A stretch of DNA of 11,991 nt from an uncultured Collinsella sp. GTDB lineage: Bacteria > Actinomycetota > Coriobacteriia > Coriobacteriales > Coriobacteriaceae. Positions 5,837 through 11,991 of the stretch are shown piece after piece. The notes below the pieces were generated by a model that made no database searches, was not told where the DNA came from, and saw only the letters and a list, made by a program, of their open reading frames with translations. The position numbers and the translations under genes were made by a program. Location: the NCBI GenBank assembly GCA_902494685.1, contig CABUUE010000026.1, positions 1 through 11,991 of the forward strand. The letters are read 5' to 3'. Each line of letters starts with the position of its first letter. Within the stretch, counting starts at the first letter, position 1.

Positions 5837-5885
5837 GTTCAAGTGTCGGATTTTGTCATTTAGTGTCGCTCTCAGCGACTATTCT

Positions 5886-6128
5886 GGAGGGTCGTGGTCA
5901 AAAAAGGGCAAATATGAGTACTGTTGCCATTATGGTTGCATTTATTTGCTATAAATTGTAGCTCCTGATGAGATTTGTTCCCATTAAGAGCTACTTTTAT
6001 TGAACATATGAGGAGAAATAACGTCGTCTGCGGACGAGTGGAACGTTGAATAGTTCCTGAAGTGATCAAAATCGCTGCTACTAAACAGGTAGCAGTACTC
6101 ATATTTGCCTTTTTTGACCACAGCCCTC
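5886..6128. repeat. Inverted duplication with about 42-bp arms
   Basis: The arm 5886-5928 on the plus strand closely matches the minus strand of 6088-6128 (shared cores GTGGTCAAAAAAGG and CAAATATGAGTACTG). It differs by one extra G and a few substitutions. On the minus strand the right arm lies within an open frame and reads VVKKGKYEYCYL. The left arm, read on the plus strand, begins with the same VVKKG but is shifted out of frame by the extra G. So a fragment of one coding sequence seems to have been copied in opposite orientation. The 159-bp middle includes the stem GTAGCTC/GAGCTAC (5958-5964, 5988-5994) followed by TTTTATT on the plus strand. Confidence 0.7.
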
Positions 6129-6184
6129 TCGGAAACCTTTCCAGAGGCGTCAAACAGCCATAATCCAAAGGTCTCCTCAAACAA
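5984..6184 (-). pseudogene. Probable gene remnant, unrecognised
   Basis: A 66-codon open frame on the minus strand with protein-like composition (for example FGLWLFDASGKVSERAVV near its start). It opens directly after an in-frame TAA at 6187-6185 with only a TTG available, and I see no ribosome site. That fits the 3' end of a gene whose 5' part is lost. A fragment of the same coding sequence is present inverted at 5886-5928 with a frameshift. I do not recognise the family. The low GC relative to the neighbours suggests acquired and decaying DNA. Alternatively it is chance coding in an AT-rich spacer. Confidence 0.35.
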
Positions 6185-6205
6185 TTAGCCGGCCAAGAGC
6201 GTCCA

Positions 6206-6286
6206 TGACTACCAAAAAGCTGTACGCCAGCATCCAAAGATGTCGAAAAATGTCGACTTTGGATGCTGGTGTACATGTTTGGGTCG
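6206..6286. repeat. Hairpin repeat, copy 2
   Basis: Second copy of the unit at 5125-5207. The stem 6221-6239 with 6257-6275 is 19 bp with one G-T wobble (6226 with 6270). Copy 1 has A-T at that position, and copy 2 has G-C (6222 with 6274) where copy 1 has G-T. The loop is identical, with ATGTCGA at 6240 and 6250. Confidence 0.9.
6214..6275 (-). terminator. Intrinsic terminator of the regulator-glutaredoxin unit, formed by hairpin repeat copy 2
   Basis: On the minus strand the 19-bp stem is followed by GCTTTTTGG (T-run 6218-6214). It begins 47 bp after the glutaredoxin stop and fits as the end of the minus-strand transcript. Confidence 0.7.
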
Positions 6287-6322
6287 TATGGGTTGGGGCC
6301 CTGGACGGACAGAGCGTGCGTA

Positions 6323-6568
6323 CTAGAGCAGGTTTTCCTGCACCCACGCGATGATGTCGCTCGATTCGTAGAGTGGTTTGCCGTCGATGAACAGGCAGGG
6401 AACCTGGCGTTTTCCGCCGATGGCGATGAGTGTCTGTTCGGCATCGGAATCGGTCGAGATATTGCGCTTGGGAATGGCCACGCCGTTATCGGCCAAAAAG
6501 CGCTTGACCTTTATGCAGTACGGGCAGCCGGTCATAACGTAGAGCACGAGCTCGTGATCAGTAGTCAT
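6323..6568 (-). CDS. Glutaredoxin-like thiol-disulfide protein
   Basis: An 81-residue single-domain thioredoxin-fold protein. It has the glutaredoxin active site CPYC (Cys 15 and 18) after the first strand LVLYVMTG, the cis-proline segment QVPCLFIDG (55-63, with a third Cys at 58), and the C-terminal ESSDIIAWVQENL helix typical of glutaredoxin/GST-N domains. It would reduce disulfides or mixed thiols in the cytosol; whether glutathione or another thiol is the donor is unknown. The ATG at 6568 has GGAGA 3 nt upstream; a longer TTG start at 6607 is less likely because the fold starts at the ATG. It lies 51 bp after the XRE-TipAS gene on the same strand, with no terminator between, and is probably co-transcribed. 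Confidence 0.88.
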   Translation of the reverse strand: MTTDHELVLYVMTGCPYCIKVKRFLADNGVAIPKRNISTDSDAEQTLIAIGGKRQVPCLFIDGKPLYESSDIIAWVQENLL

Positions 6569-6619
6569 AGGTCTCCAATCGGTTGCGGTTTTGATTGAAA
6601 TACCCAAAGCCGCCGCGGT

Positions 6620-7447
6620 CTATGCGCGCGTCAACGACGACTCGATGGCCTGGACCAGAAACGCCGTGGCTCCGGTGCCGCAGGGCTTGTCGTAGTAGTC
6701 AACAAAGCGCTGGTCGGCAAGATAACCATTGGCGAGGCCCAGGTACGCTTCGTTCTGGGGTTCGCGTCCCCAGTTGAGACCAATCCAACGACGATGCATC
6801 GCGACAAGCTTGCGAGCCTCGCTTCCATTCGCATCGCCATCGCCCATGGCAATCGAAAGCTGGCCCAGGACAGCGCGTTCAAGTTCTTTCATGTCGTTCC
6901 ATGTCTGAGGATCCATGTCCAGTAACGTTTCGTTTGCTGCATCGATAGCCTCGTCGCCATAGCGCGCCCGAGCCTCGGCGCCGTAGCGCTCCTCGTTTTC
7001 CTGCACGGTGCGCCAGCGCTCCAGTTGCGGCAGGACGGCGCCCATGAGCGAGACGGCTTCATCGAGCGACATACCGGTGTTTTGCGCCAGGCGCGGGGCA
7101 CAATCTTCGATCATTGCCTCCATCGTGGTCTCGTAGGTGTACTTGCCGTGGTCGTAGCACCACTTGCAGTAATGATCGGTCACGGCGCCCGCGGCATCGG
7201 TGCCGCAGTCGTCGGGCGTGAGTATCATGCCGCAGCTCTGGCAATAGTGCTCGGGCATTTCGAGCAGGTGAGACAGGGGCTCGCCGGTTACGGCGGCGAT
7301 GAGCTTCATCATGTCGATGCCCGGTGTGACTTCGCCGCGCTCCCAACGGCTGATGGCTTGGCGTGTGACGAAGAGCTTGGCGGCGAGCTGCTCTTGGGTA
7401 AGGTGATGGGCGCGGCGGATGGCAATGAGCTTTTCTGCGAAGGGCAT
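6620..7447 (-). CDS. XRE - zinc ribbon - TipAS-type transcriptional regulator
   Basis: A 275-residue protein with three parts. Residues about 5-60 are an XRE/Cro-type helix-turn-helix (LTQEQLAAKLFVTRQAISRW). Residues 66-105 are a small zinc ribbon with CQSC (69-72) and CKWC (94-97), plus Cys 81. Residues about 115-272 resemble the TipAS ligand-binding domain, with HRRWIGLNWG, LANGYLADQRFVDYYDK and a Cys (PCGTG) followed by AFLVQAI. In TipAL this domain binds thiopeptide and other drugs but is fused to a MerR-type domain, not XRE. The start ATG at 7447 has AAGGAG 5 nt upstream and a candidate promoter at 7478-7506. It probably senses a small molecule or thiol-reactive compound and controls its own operon with the glutaredoxin; the ligand is unknown. 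Confidence 0.88.
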   Translation of the reverse strand: MPFAEKLIAIRRAHHLTQEQLAAKLFVTRQAISRWERGEVTPGIDMMKLIAAVTGEPLSHLLEMPEHYCQSCGMILTPDDCGTDAAGAVTDHYCKWCYDHGKYTYETTMEAMIEDCAPRLAQNTGMSLDEAVSLMGAVLPQLERWRTVQENEERYGAEARARYGDEAIDAANETLLDMDPQTWNDMKELERAVLGQLSIAMGDGDANGSEARKLVAMHRRWIGLNWGREPQNEAYLGLANGYLADQRFVDYYDKPCGTGATAFLVQAIESSLTRA

Positions 7448-7477
7448 AACGGCTCCTTTCTGCTGGTTGATGGCTTA

Positions 7478-7506
7478 AGCATACGCGGCAGCCGGCACCC
7501 TTCCAA
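7478..7506 (-). promoter_or_regulatory. Candidate promoter of the XRE-TipAS operon
   Basis: On the minus strand, TTGGAA (7506-7501) and TATGCT (7483-7478) are exactly 17 bp apart, about 30 bp before the ATG at 7447. No competing pair was seen nearby. Confidence 0.5.
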
Positions 7507-7521
7507 GCAACCGTTGGTTGC
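7507..7521. promoter_or_regulatory. Candidate operator upstream of the XRE-TipAS promoter
   Basis: GCAACC (7507-7512), GTT, GGTTGC (7516-7521) is a perfect 6-3-6 inverted repeat abutting the -35 box. It could be a binding site for the XRE regulator itself or an activator. Confidence 0.4.
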
Positions 7522-7575
7522 ACGACGGGAGGTCGCTACAAAGAATTGCGCATAACGTCCCACGCCTCCATGCCG

Positions 7576-7581
7576 TACAAT
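7576..7581 (+). promoter_or_regulatory. -10 box for a leaderless trmO transcript
   Basis: TACAAT (5 of 6 to consensus) ends 7 nt before the ATG at 7589, the spacing typical of actinobacterial leaderless mRNAs. No clear -35 was seen at 16-18 bp. The region also forms an inverted repeat, TCCATGCCGT (7567-7576) with ACGGCATGGA (7584-7593). Confidence 0.5.
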
Positions 7582-7588
7582 GAACGGC

Positions 7589-8326
7589 ATGGAACCTATT
7601 GCACACATACATACCGACCTGCCGCAGAAGTTCGGCATTCCGCGCAACAGCTTTTTGGCGCCCCATCTGCAGGGACGCATTGTTTTTGAGCCGGAATTTG
7701 CCTCCAACGCAGCGGTTGAGGGTCTGGACTCCTTCTCTCACTTGTGGCTGCTGTGGCGCTTCGAAAACGGAACGCCCGGCGGCACGGCTAAGGACATAGC
7801 TGCCGATGCCAAGTCGCAGGACAGGTCCGGCACTAATGCAAAATGGTCGAAGACCGTGCGCCCGCCGCGTCTGGGCGGAGCCGAGCGCGTGGGCGTGTTT
7901 GCCACACGCAGCCCGTTTCGCCCCAATCCCATTGGGCTTACCTGCGTCAAGCTCGATCGTGTCGAGCTCACCGACGATGGCCCCATCATTCATGTGCTGG
8001 GGGCCGACCTGCGCGACGGCACGCCCATCTACGACATTAAGCCCTACATTCCGTTTGCGGACTGCCACCCGGATGCAACGGGCGGCTGGATTGAGGATGC
8101 TCCGTGGCAAGAGCTCGATGTTGAGTTTCCGCAGGCGCTGCAGGATATGGTCTCGCCCGCAAAGCTTCCCGGCTTGGTCGAGGTCCTTCGCCAAGACCCG
8201 CGCCGCGCAGGCAGCAAGTACGAGCCAAACCGCGTCTATCACCTGGCCTTTGCCGGGCTCGACATATCGTTTACGGTCGACGGCGCCAGGTTGACGGTAG
8301 CCGCCATCAGCGACGCTCGGGACTAA
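7589..8326 (+). CDS. trmO: tRNA (adenine-N6)-methyltransferase TrmO (TsaA/YaeB family)
   Basis: A 245-residue TsaA/YaeB-family protein. TrmO uses S-adenosylmethionine to methylate N6 of t6A37 in certain tRNAs reading ACY codons. Seen in order: the N-terminal strand with FGIPRN; the conserved GLDSFSHLWLLWRF; a basic loop KTVRPPRLGG; the family signature FATRSPFRPNPIGLT; DLRDGTPIYDIKPYIPFAD; and a C-terminal extension with VEVLRQDPRRA typical of the two-domain members. The start is chosen at 7589 because a -10 box lies 7 nt before it and there is no ribosome site for either ATG. The alternative in-frame ATG at 7580 adds three residues and overlaps the -10 box. Transcribed away from the XRE-TipAS gene, with about 140 bp between the two starts. 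Confidence 0.9.
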   Translation: MEPIAHIHTDLPQKFGIPRNSFLAPHLQGRIVFEPEFASNAAVEGLDSFSHLWLLWRFENGTPGGTAKDIAADAKSQDRSGTNAKWSKTVRPPRLGGAERVGVFATRSPFRPNPIGLTCVKLDRVELTDDGPIIHVLGADLRDGTPIYDIKPYIPFADCHPDATGGWIEDAPWQELDVEFPQALQDMVSPAKLPGLVEVLRQDPRRAGSKYEPNRVYHLAFAGLDISFTVDGARLTVAAISDARD

Positions 8327-8438
8327 CCGGCCATCCGTCCGTATCCGTCAAAATCAACAGCAAACCCCATACCAAAACCGCCCACGCTGGTGGAAAATAA
8401 CGCCTACCAAAACAATCCGCTTTGCATGGGAGCTCAGC

Positions 8439-9653
8439 ATGAAATACGACTTTAGCTCGCTTATCGACCGCCACGGCATGGACGCCATCGCTGTTGACTC
8501 TTGGGGCGAGATCCCCGGCATGGCTCCGAACGCACCCGACGAGGGCTTCGACCGCATTCCCATGTGGGTGGCCGACATGAATTTTGCCACGGTGCCCACG
8601 GTCCAGGAGCGTATCATTCAGCGCGCCCAGCATCCCATGTTTGGCTACTTTAACCCGCGTCCCGAGTACTTCGATCGCATCATCGAATGGCAGAGCCGCC
8701 GTAATGGCGTCGAGGGCCTGGCACCTGAGCATATCGGCTACGAAAACGGCGTGCTGGGCGGTGTCGTGTCGACGCTGCGTGCGTATGTTCAGCCGGGCGA
8801 TGCGGTACTGGTCCACAGCCCCACCTACATCGGCTTTACCAAGTCCATCGAAGCCGCGGGCTATCGCATTGTCCACAGCCCGCTTAAACTCGACGACTGG
8901 GGCATGTGGCGTATGGACTTTGAGGACATGGAGCGCAAGCTCGCCCAAAACCACATCCATGCCGCGGTGTTCTGCTCGCCACACAATCCCTGCGGCCGCG
9001 TATGGGAGCGTGACGAGATCGAGCGCGCCATGGACATCTATCGCCAGCACGATTGCGTGGTGATCTCGGACGAGATTTGGTCCGATATCATCCTGCCGGG
9101 TCACAAGCATATCCCGACGCAGTCGGTGAGCGAGGATGCCCGCATGCGCACGGTTGCCCTCTACGCGCCCAGCAAGACGTTCAACCTGGCGGGCCTGGTC
9201 GGCAGCTACCACATTATCTACAACGAGACGCTGCGCGACCGCGTGTGTGCCGTGTCCGACAAGACCCACTACAACGAGATGAACGTCCTCTCCATGCATG
9301 CGCTTATCGGTGCCTACCAGCCGCAGGGCTACGAGTGGGTGGACGAGCTCAACCAGGTGCTTGCCGGTAATATCGAGTACTTCTGCACGTATGCAGAAAA
9401 ACACTGGAAGGGCGTCGCGTTTTCGCGTCCGCAGGGCACGTACATGGTGTTTCTGGACTGCACCGAGTGGTGCCGCGAGCATAGCCGCGATATTCAGTGG
9501 TTGCTCGGCGAGGGGGCGCGCGTGGGCGTGGGGTATCAGGACGGCCGTCCGTTCCATGGGCCCTGCCACATTCGCGTGAATCTGGCGCTGCCGCTTTCGC
9601 GCGTAAGGGAAGCGTGCGACCGCTTGGACCGCTACGTTTTTAATGCACGGTAA
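8439..9653 (+). CDS. MalY/PatB-type PLP enzyme (cystathionine beta-lyase-like aminotransferase)
   Basis: A 404-residue fold-type I PLP protein of the class I/II aminotransferase family, MalY/PatB branch. Members cleave the C-S bond of cystathionine or cysteine conjugates to give a thiol, pyruvate and ammonia. Seen: the N-terminal PMWVADMNFATVP characteristic of this branch; FGYFNPRPEYFDRIIEWQ; ENGVLGGV (cofactor phosphate region); HSPTYIGF; CSPHNPCGRVW with the conserved Asn; SDEIWSDI with the conserved Asp; and APSKTFNLAGL with the PLP Lys at 246. A C-terminal Arg (HIRVNLALP) would bind substrate carboxylate. The ATG at 8439 has GGGAG about 8 nt upstream. The gene lies 112 bp after trmO on the same strand without a terminator between. 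Beta-lyase versus true aminotransferase activity cannot be settled from motifs. Confidence 0.9.
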   Translation: MKYDFSSLIDRHGMDAIAVDSWGEIPGMAPNAPDEGFDRIPMWVADMNFATVPTVQERIIQRAQHPMFGYFNPRPEYFDRIIEWQSRRNGVEGLAPEHIGYENGVLGGVVSTLRAYVQPGDAVLVHSPTYIGFTKSIEAAGYRIVHSPLKLDDWGMWRMDFEDMERKLAQNHIHAAVFCSPHNPCGRVWERDEIERAMDIYRQHDCVVISDEIWSDIILPGHKHIPTQSVSEDARMRTVALYAPSKTFNLAGLVGSYHIIYNETLRDRVCAVSDKTHYNEMNVLSMHALIGAYQPQGYEWVDELNQVLAGNIEYFCTYAEKHWKGVAFSRPQGTYMVFLDCTEWCREHSRDIQWLLGEGARVGVGYQDGRPFHGPCHIRVNLALPLSRVREACDRLDRYVFNAR

Positions 9654-9663
9654 GTGTGCGCTG

Positions 9664-9705
9664 CATGCGGGGCCTTCTGCCAAGTCGGCTAGAAGGTCCC
9701 GCATG
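9664..9705. other. Strong hairpin after the PLP enzyme gene
   Basis: CATGCGGGGCCTTCT (9664-9678) pairs with AGAAGGTCCCGCATG (9691-9705), 15 bp with one G-T wobble, and the loop can add GCC/GGC pairs. It starts 10 bp past the stop codon. No T-run follows on either strand, so it is more likely a 3'-end-protecting or Rho-linked structure than a classical intrinsic terminator. Confidence 0.7.
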
Positions 9706-9746
9706 GTAATGCGTCTGTAACCATTGGGCGCTTGAGTGGTTTCATT

Positions 9747-9755
9747 TGCTATTAT
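9747..9755 (+). promoter_or_regulatory. Extended -10 promoter of the lipoprotein-kinase operon
   Basis: TG, one base, then TATTAT (9750-9755; 5 of 6) forms an extended -10 element. No good -35 is at normal distance, as is common for extended -10 promoters. The leader to the ATG at 9797 would be about 35 nt. Confidence 0.5.
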
Positions 9756-9796
9756 TTTTAGCATTTCAGTCTGTAAACAGGATCTTCTGGAGCTCG

Positions 9797-10666
9797 ATGA
9801 AAAGACCCCGTCGCTCGGTTGCCATATCGTTGTTTGTTGCGCTTGCAGTGGCGAGTGCCTTTGTCGTAGCGATAGCTGGCTGTTCCGGGTCGAACGACGG
9901 AGCCTCGACGTCTGCATCAAAAGGTCCGGACGCCTCGCAGGTCAAAGACGACGACCTTAAGACACTCAACGTCGGCAGCGACCTCTATCCACCGTTTGTG
10001 TATACCGACGAGTACGGCGATATCGTTGGCCTGGATGTCGAGATATTAACCGAGGCTTTGGCCCGCATTGGTTACAAGCCAAAATACCAGCTGATCGATT
10101 GGGAAAAGAAGAAAGAGCTGCTGGCGAGCGGCGAACTCGATTGTGTCATGGGCAGCTTTAGCATGACTGGTCGCGAAAACGAGTATCGTTGGGCTGGTCC
10201 GTACCTTGCGAGTCGCCAGGTGGTCGCGGTCGATCCCCAGAGCGATATCTACACGCTTGCCGATCTTGAGGATAAGATCGTGGCGGTTCAGTCCGCCACC
10301 AAGCCCGAGGGCATTTTGCTCAATCGCACAAATGAAAACGTTCCGCAGATCAAGGAACTCTACTGCTTTTCGGACCGTTCGTGCCTGAACCCGGCGCTCG
10401 TCGAGGGCCTGGTCGACGCCATCGCCGCGCATGAGTCCTTGCTGCTCACCTACGAAAAAGACTATGGCGTAACGTATCGCATTTTGGATGAGCCGTTGCT
10501 AGAGGTCGGTTTGGGCACCGCTTTCGATATCAACGATACGCGCGGCATCGACGTTAAGCTCACTCATGCCTACCAAGAAATGCTTGCCGATGGCACCATG
10601 GAACGCCTGGTGTCAAAGTACTTCGATGACCCTTCGCCATTTTTGAATGTGGAGGGCCTGTCATGA
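9797..10666 (+). CDS. Family-3 solute-binding lipoprotein (amino-acid-binding type)
   Basis: A 289-residue exported binding protein. The N-terminus is a lipoprotein signal: basic MKRPRR, a hydrophobic stretch, then the lipobox IAGC with the lipidated Cys at 29, followed by a Ser/Ala/Asp linker. From about residue 55 it is an SBP_bac_3 domain: LNVGSDLYPPFVYTDE, GLDVEILTEALARIG, and DCVMGSFSMTGRE, where the family usually has 'D....G...T..R'. Such proteins bind amino acids or similar small ligands outside the membrane. The ATG at 9797 has GGAG 4 nt upstream; a longer in-frame open stretch is rejected because the signal sequence begins here. No ABC permease or ATPase gene follows. Instead the stop overlaps the start of a histidine kinase gene (ATGA), so it is likelier a ligand receptor for that kinase than a transport component. 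Confidence 0.9.
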   Translation: MKRPRRSVAISLFVALAVASAFVVAIAGCSGSNDGASTSASKGPDASQVKDDDLKTLNVGSDLYPPFVYTDEYGDIVGLDVEILTEALARIGYKPKYQLIDWEKKKELLASGELDCVMGSFSMTGRENEYRWAGPYLASRQVVAVDPQSDIYTLADLEDKIVAVQSATKPEGILLNRTNENVPQIKELYCFSDRSCLNPALVEGLVDAIAAHESLLLTYEKDYGVTYRILDEPLLEVGLGTAFDINDTRGIDVKLTHAYQEMLADGTMERLVSKYFDDPSPFLNVEGLS

Positions 10667-11991
10667 TCGATGCGCTCGACCACGCCGCTCAGGAGCGGGG
10701 CAATCGTTCGGCAGGGGCATGGCTCCTTGTCGCTCTGCTGGGGATAGCGCTCTCGGTTGCTGCCGGCATGATGAGCTACGGTTACATGACGGCCCAAACC
10801 GAGCAGCGCTTTGCCGACGTTGTCGATTACGTGGCGACGCAGAGCCTTTCCTACGATGCATTCAACAGCGCCTATACGACCAAAAACCTGATTCGCGTTA
10901 TGGAGATCGCCGGAGAGGCTGCCCGCGATATGGAGCGCGACGGTTCGGTGGATAACGCCACGCTGGAGCAATATGCCGACCAGTTCAACGTGAGCGCACT
11001 GATCGTGACGGACGCATCGGGCAATTTGGTGTCCGAGTCCTCGACCGATGACGTGGGCTACGAGTCGCTCGCTACGTATCTCAAAGGATCACCCGTGCTG
11101 GAGGTGGCAGCTCATCCGCTTAAGTCCTATACCGCCCGCATCACGCTTGCGGATGATTCGGTCGCAGACATTGGCTGCGTGACTCGGCAGGATGGCGAGG
11201 GCATCGTTATCGCGGTAAGGCATCAGAGCGCGAAGGCGGTTGCAAGCAATACACTCAAACTGCAGAGCTTGCTTGATGGCTATGAAACCATCGATAGCGG
11301 CAATATCGTGATCGAAAGCGACGGCAAGGTCGTTGCGACCAATGCCGTTGAACCCACCGTATTGGGCGTATTCGATCTGCCTGCGACGGACGTCTTCATT
11401 GTCGACGGTATTAAGGATCGATGCCTGGCTGGTAAGGTCAGATTGGTTAACGCCGACGGCGAGTGGTATTTGGGCACATTTGGAAAAGCGCACAAATTCT
11501 ATGTGTACACCTATGCCTCGGCGCGGCGTTACTTTGAGGTTGTCGCGGCTGTTGCTGCCGGCGTGCTGGCGCTCTACAGCGGTGTTATAGCCGTTGTTGT
11601 GACGGTGCGTCGCCGCGCTGATCGTCGACGTTTGACGGACTTGCTGCAGCAGGAGCGCGACTATGGCGACAAGCTGGCAAAGGCGGCGCGTGAGGCCTCG
11701 TCTGCCAACTCGGCAAAGACGGAGTTTTTGCGTCGCATGAGCCATGACTTGCGCACACCCATCAACGGCATTCGCGGCATGGTCGAGGTTGGCGATGCCA
11801 ATGCGGACGATCTGCAAAAGCAGACCGAGTGCCGCTCGAAAATCTGGACGGCATCGGGACTGCTGCTCGACCTTGCCAACGAGGCACTCGATATGAGTCG
11901 CCTGGAGAGCGGGCAGGTCGACCTGAACCTCGTGCCCATAAATTTGGTGGCCCTCAACTGTGAAGTGCGCGATATTCTGGAGCGTCAGGCC
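10663..11991 (+). CDS. Membrane sensor histidine kinase, 3' partial
   Basis: An open frame of 443 codons running to the window end without a stop. TM1 spans about residues 18-40 and TM2 about 293-315. The ~250 residues between them form an extracytoplasmic sensor region, possibly Cache/PAS-like (ALIVTDASGNLVSES; NIVIESDGKVVATN). After TM2 comes a short coiled stretch and a HisKA dimerisation domain: KTEFLRRMSHDLRTPINGI with phosphoacceptor His at 361. The next helix, LLLDLANEALDMSRLESG, is also typical. The ATP-binding domain, and any receiver or Hpt domain, lie beyond the window. The start ATG (10663) overlaps the lipoprotein stop, indicating coupled translation and a shared job: the lipoprotein probably senses a ligand and passes the signal to this kinase. 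This is inference from gene order; a genuine extracytoplasmic domain may also bind ligand directly. Confidence 0.9.
   Translation, partial: MIDALDHAAQERGNRSAGAWLLVALLGIALSVAAGMMSYGYMTAQTEQRFADVVDYVATQSLSYDAFNSAYTTKNLIRVMEIAGEAARDMERDGSVDNATLEQYADQFNVSALIVTDASGNLVSESSTDDVGYESLATYLKGSPVLEVAAHPLKSYTARITLADDSVADIGCVTRQDGEGIVIAVRHQSAKAVASNTLKLQSLLDGYETIDSGNIVIESDGKVVATNAVEPTVLGVFDLPATDVFIVDGIKDRCLAGKVRLVNADGEWYLGTFGKAHKFYVYTYASARRYFEVVAAVAAGVLALYSGVIAVVVTVRRRADRRRLTDLLQQERDYGDKLAKAAREASSANSAKTEFLRRMSHDLRTPINGIRGMVEVGDANADDLQKQTECRSKIWTASGLLLDLANEALDMSRLESGQVDLNLVPINLVALNCEVRDILERQA

Larger units (their letters stand above)
5574..5885. other. Gene-free, AT-rich stretch with several inverted repeats
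   Basis: I find no supportable gene here. The stretch is visibly richer in A and T than the flanking genes. It holds AATGAGCAT (5623-5631) with its exact complement ATGCTCATT (5674-5682), the 25-nt palindrome at 5767, the degenerate REP-like hairpin at 5809, and a small stem TAGTGTCGC/GCGACTA (about 5861-5881). Confidence 0.6.

Noticed and set aside
5125..6286. Possible CRISPR or paired insertion-sequence ends
   Set aside because: Only two copies of one hairpin unit 1.1 kb apart in direct orientation, with no regular spacers, no cas genes and no transposase between them.
5872..6444. Minus-strand open frame of 190 codons across the hairpin repeat
   Set aside because: It runs through the inverted duplication, the repeat hairpin and into the glutaredoxin gene in another frame; its composition is Ser/Thr/Arg-rich and random-looking.
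9664..9705. Intrinsic terminator after the PLP enzyme gene
   Set aside because: The stem is strong but no T-run follows on either strand, so it is listed only as a hairpin.
9732..9755. Standard -35/-10 promoter TTGAGT with TATTAT before the lipoprotein gene
   Set aside because: The spacing is only 12 bp; the extended -10 reading is preferred.
8307..9920. Very long minus-strand open frame (537 codons) opposite the PLP enzyme
   Set aside because: It spans the PLP enzyme, an intergenic hairpin and the lipoprotein start. It has no motifs, and the plus-strand genes have complete catalytic signatures.

Overview
The window looks like part of a moderately GC-rich actinobacterial chromosome, most probably a gut Coriobacteriia such as Collinsella. 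This is an inference from codon use, the mix of genes, a leaderless-type start and the small palindromic repeats; no rRNA or marker gene is present to confirm it.

Layout. (1) 1-3671, + strand: an operon-like run of an agmatine-deiminase-family guanidino hydrolase (start lost at the window edge), an ornithine-carbamoyltransferase-fold enzyme in which the usual ornithine-recognition motifs are changed, and a 12-segment MFS transporter, closed by a clear terminator at 3721-3750. Together they resemble a route that takes up a guanidino compound, deiminates it to a ureido compound and splits that to carbamoyl phosphate plus an amine. The substrate cannot be read from the sequence, and no carbamate kinase is visible. 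(2) 3672-4119: gene-free, with a 183-nt imperfect palindrome flanked by two related small hairpins. (3) 4120-5073: a tRNA-dihydrouridine synthase. (4) 5074-6286: a repeat-rich, partly AT-rich accessory patch. It holds an orphan ribbon-helix-helix (antitoxin-like) gene on the minus strand with a candidate operator, several palindromes, an inverted duplication with a probable gene remnant, and two copies of an ~82-nt hairpin repeat. Each hairpin copy lies just 3' of a minus-strand gene and is followed by a T-run on that strand.

(5) 6323-7447, minus strand: an XRE - zinc ribbon - TipAS-type regulator followed by a glutaredoxin-like protein, probably one transcript. (6) 7589-8326: a TrmO-type tRNA methyltransferase with a probable leaderless start. 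(7) 8439-9653: a MalY/PatB-type PLP enzyme (cystathionine beta-lyase-like aminotransferase). (8) 9797-11991: a family-3 solute-binding lipoprotein whose stop overlaps the start of a membrane histidine kinase that runs off the window. The pair suggests a lipoprotein ligand receptor working with its own sensor kinase.

The best candidates for something undescribed are the deiminase/carbamoyltransferase/MFS set with altered specificity motifs, the repeated terminator hairpins whose loop carries the same 7-mer as the RHH gene's palindrome, and the lipoprotein-kinase pair.
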